Source: Scatophagus argus (Eukaryota; Chordata; Actinopteri; Scatophagidae). From it: a DNA stretch of 64,000 nucleotides. A model generated the notes under the pieces. The model ran no database searches. It had not been told where the DNA came from and worked only from the letters and a program-made list of their open reading frames with translations. Of the stretch, positions 60,162 to 64,000 are shown piece by piece. The stretch lies in the NCBI RefSeq assembly GCF_020382885.2, contig NC_058495.1, forward strand, positions 5,139,627 through 5,203,626, given 5' to 3'. Both the position numbers and the translations under genes were made by a program. Position 1 is the first letter of the stretch; each line of letters starts with the position of its first letter.

Positions 60162-61224
60162 TTTATTGTCTGCTAAAAAGGCACAAATAGGCTGCTTTGA
60201 GAAGGGAAATAACTTATCAGGATTCAAACATTACATAGCCATAAAATGAAAATAGTGCCACTGTCTATTATTAAATAAAATCAAAGGATTTTATGTGTCA
60301 AAAACGCCTGATGAAACAGAGTATTTAAGCAGTAAAGATACATTTGCATGAAGCATTTAAAAGCAATATTTGTCCAAAAGCATAGCAAGAAACAGCCAAT
60401 ATACAATCAACATATTTTGTTGCACAATATCCTTTCCTGCAGTAAACAGGCAAGCAGGACACTGTATTTCCAGATGAATATTTAGGATTTAGTGTTCTTT
60501 GTGACAGAAAATGCTAGTTTAACACAGTAGGTACGTGAATGACAGCTTGTGACAGAGAGGCAAGCGTCTTCATTTACTGCTGGTGTACAGTATGTCCAGC
60601 AATGTGGTATATTTTAGCACATAAAACATAGAATGCTTCCAAAACGGAAGGAAGAAACTAAGCCAAATAACATAACATAACATAACATAACATAACATAA
60701 CATAACATAACATAACATAACATAGATGATGGCTTAACTGATAAGAATCACTACTGGCTGTAGAGTAGATGAGTGGATTTGTTATAAAAATATTTTTACA
60801 GCATCTACTTTATAAGATGTTCTACTTGCAATAGTGCAAACTCATCATAATAATGCATAACTTGTTCTCATTAGTCGAACACAGAGAGGAGCTAAATCTA
60901 TTGATATTCATAAGGCATTGTAGTATTTACAACTAACTGCCAGTCCTGTAATACAGTATGCTCTTTTGGTTGATTGACTGACTGACTGATTGATTAACTG
61001 ATTTGGCATACAGGCAGAAGTGTTTATGATACTAATGACAAGGCTTCCAGTTCAAAGCCTCAGCATGCAGAGAAAAGTTAAACAGAAAAGTTGAGATAGG
61101 ACAAAAACTGAAAATGTACCAACTGACTTCATCCATTTATTCACTTCATTCTATATAAAATAAATCCAGCCGTCATTTCCAAGAATATGATTTGTGCCAT
61201 AAAGACAGGTGCTTTTGTCTTCAC
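60162..61224 (-). other. pfkfb2 3' UTR
   Basis: The stretch from the presumed pfkfb2 stop at 61225 to an AATAAA (minus strand, 60162-60167). It contains the (CATAA)n microsatellite. If the terminal coding exon is an alternative one, its extent changes. Confidence 0.5.
60667..60724. repeat. (CATAA)n pentanucleotide microsatellite
   Basis: Ten perfect CATAA units (60671-60720) with partial units at both ends, inside the presumed pfkfb2 3' UTR. Confidence 0.95.

Positions 61225-64000
<2,776 letters not shown>

Overview
This is a stretch of animal, almost certainly ray-finned (teleost) fish, nuclear chromosome. Genes are split into many exons with GT-AG introns. The DNA is AT-rich and full of short dispersed repeats, (CA)n and (CATAA)n microsatellites, a deleted Tc1/mariner copy and a non-LTR retrotransposon fragment of kinds common in spiny-rayed fishes. 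All gene calls come from reading translated exons and joining them at splice sites in a consistent reading frame; family comparisons are from memory.

Layout. Plus strand: the 3' two thirds of eif4g3 (translation initiation scaffold, 1040-16751, 5' part outside the window), hp1bp3 (linker-histone-like chromatin protein, 18867-27379), sh2d5 (PTB/SH2 adaptor, 30491-34372) and kif17 (kinesin-2 motor, 36305-42565). Minus strand: a homologue of the androgen-regulated protein SARG/C1orf116 (45948-47800), yod1 (OTU deubiquitinase, 56031-57408) and the 3' part of pfkfb2 (6-phosphofructo-2-kinase/fructose-2,6-bisphosphatase, 61225-64000, 5' part outside). The two groups converge at about 42.6-45 kb, where a decayed LINE lies between kif17 and sarg.

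The genes do not form one pathway. The plus-strand block keeps the order of human 1p36.12 (EIF4G3-HP1BP3-SH2D5-KIF17). The minus-strand block matches the neighbours C1orf116-YOD1-PFKFB2 of human 1q32.1. The window therefore holds a junction between two conserved synteny blocks.

I found no sign of a new multi-gene system. The points worth a second look are: a GC-AG intron and an unusual acceptor in kif17; loss of the phosphotyrosine-binding arginine in the Sh2d5 SH2 domain; a 24-residue tandem repeat in the Hp1bp3 tail together with no evident HP1-binding motif; alternative C-terminal exons of pfkfb2; a repeated KLGLLKD motif in Sarg; and the synteny junction itself.
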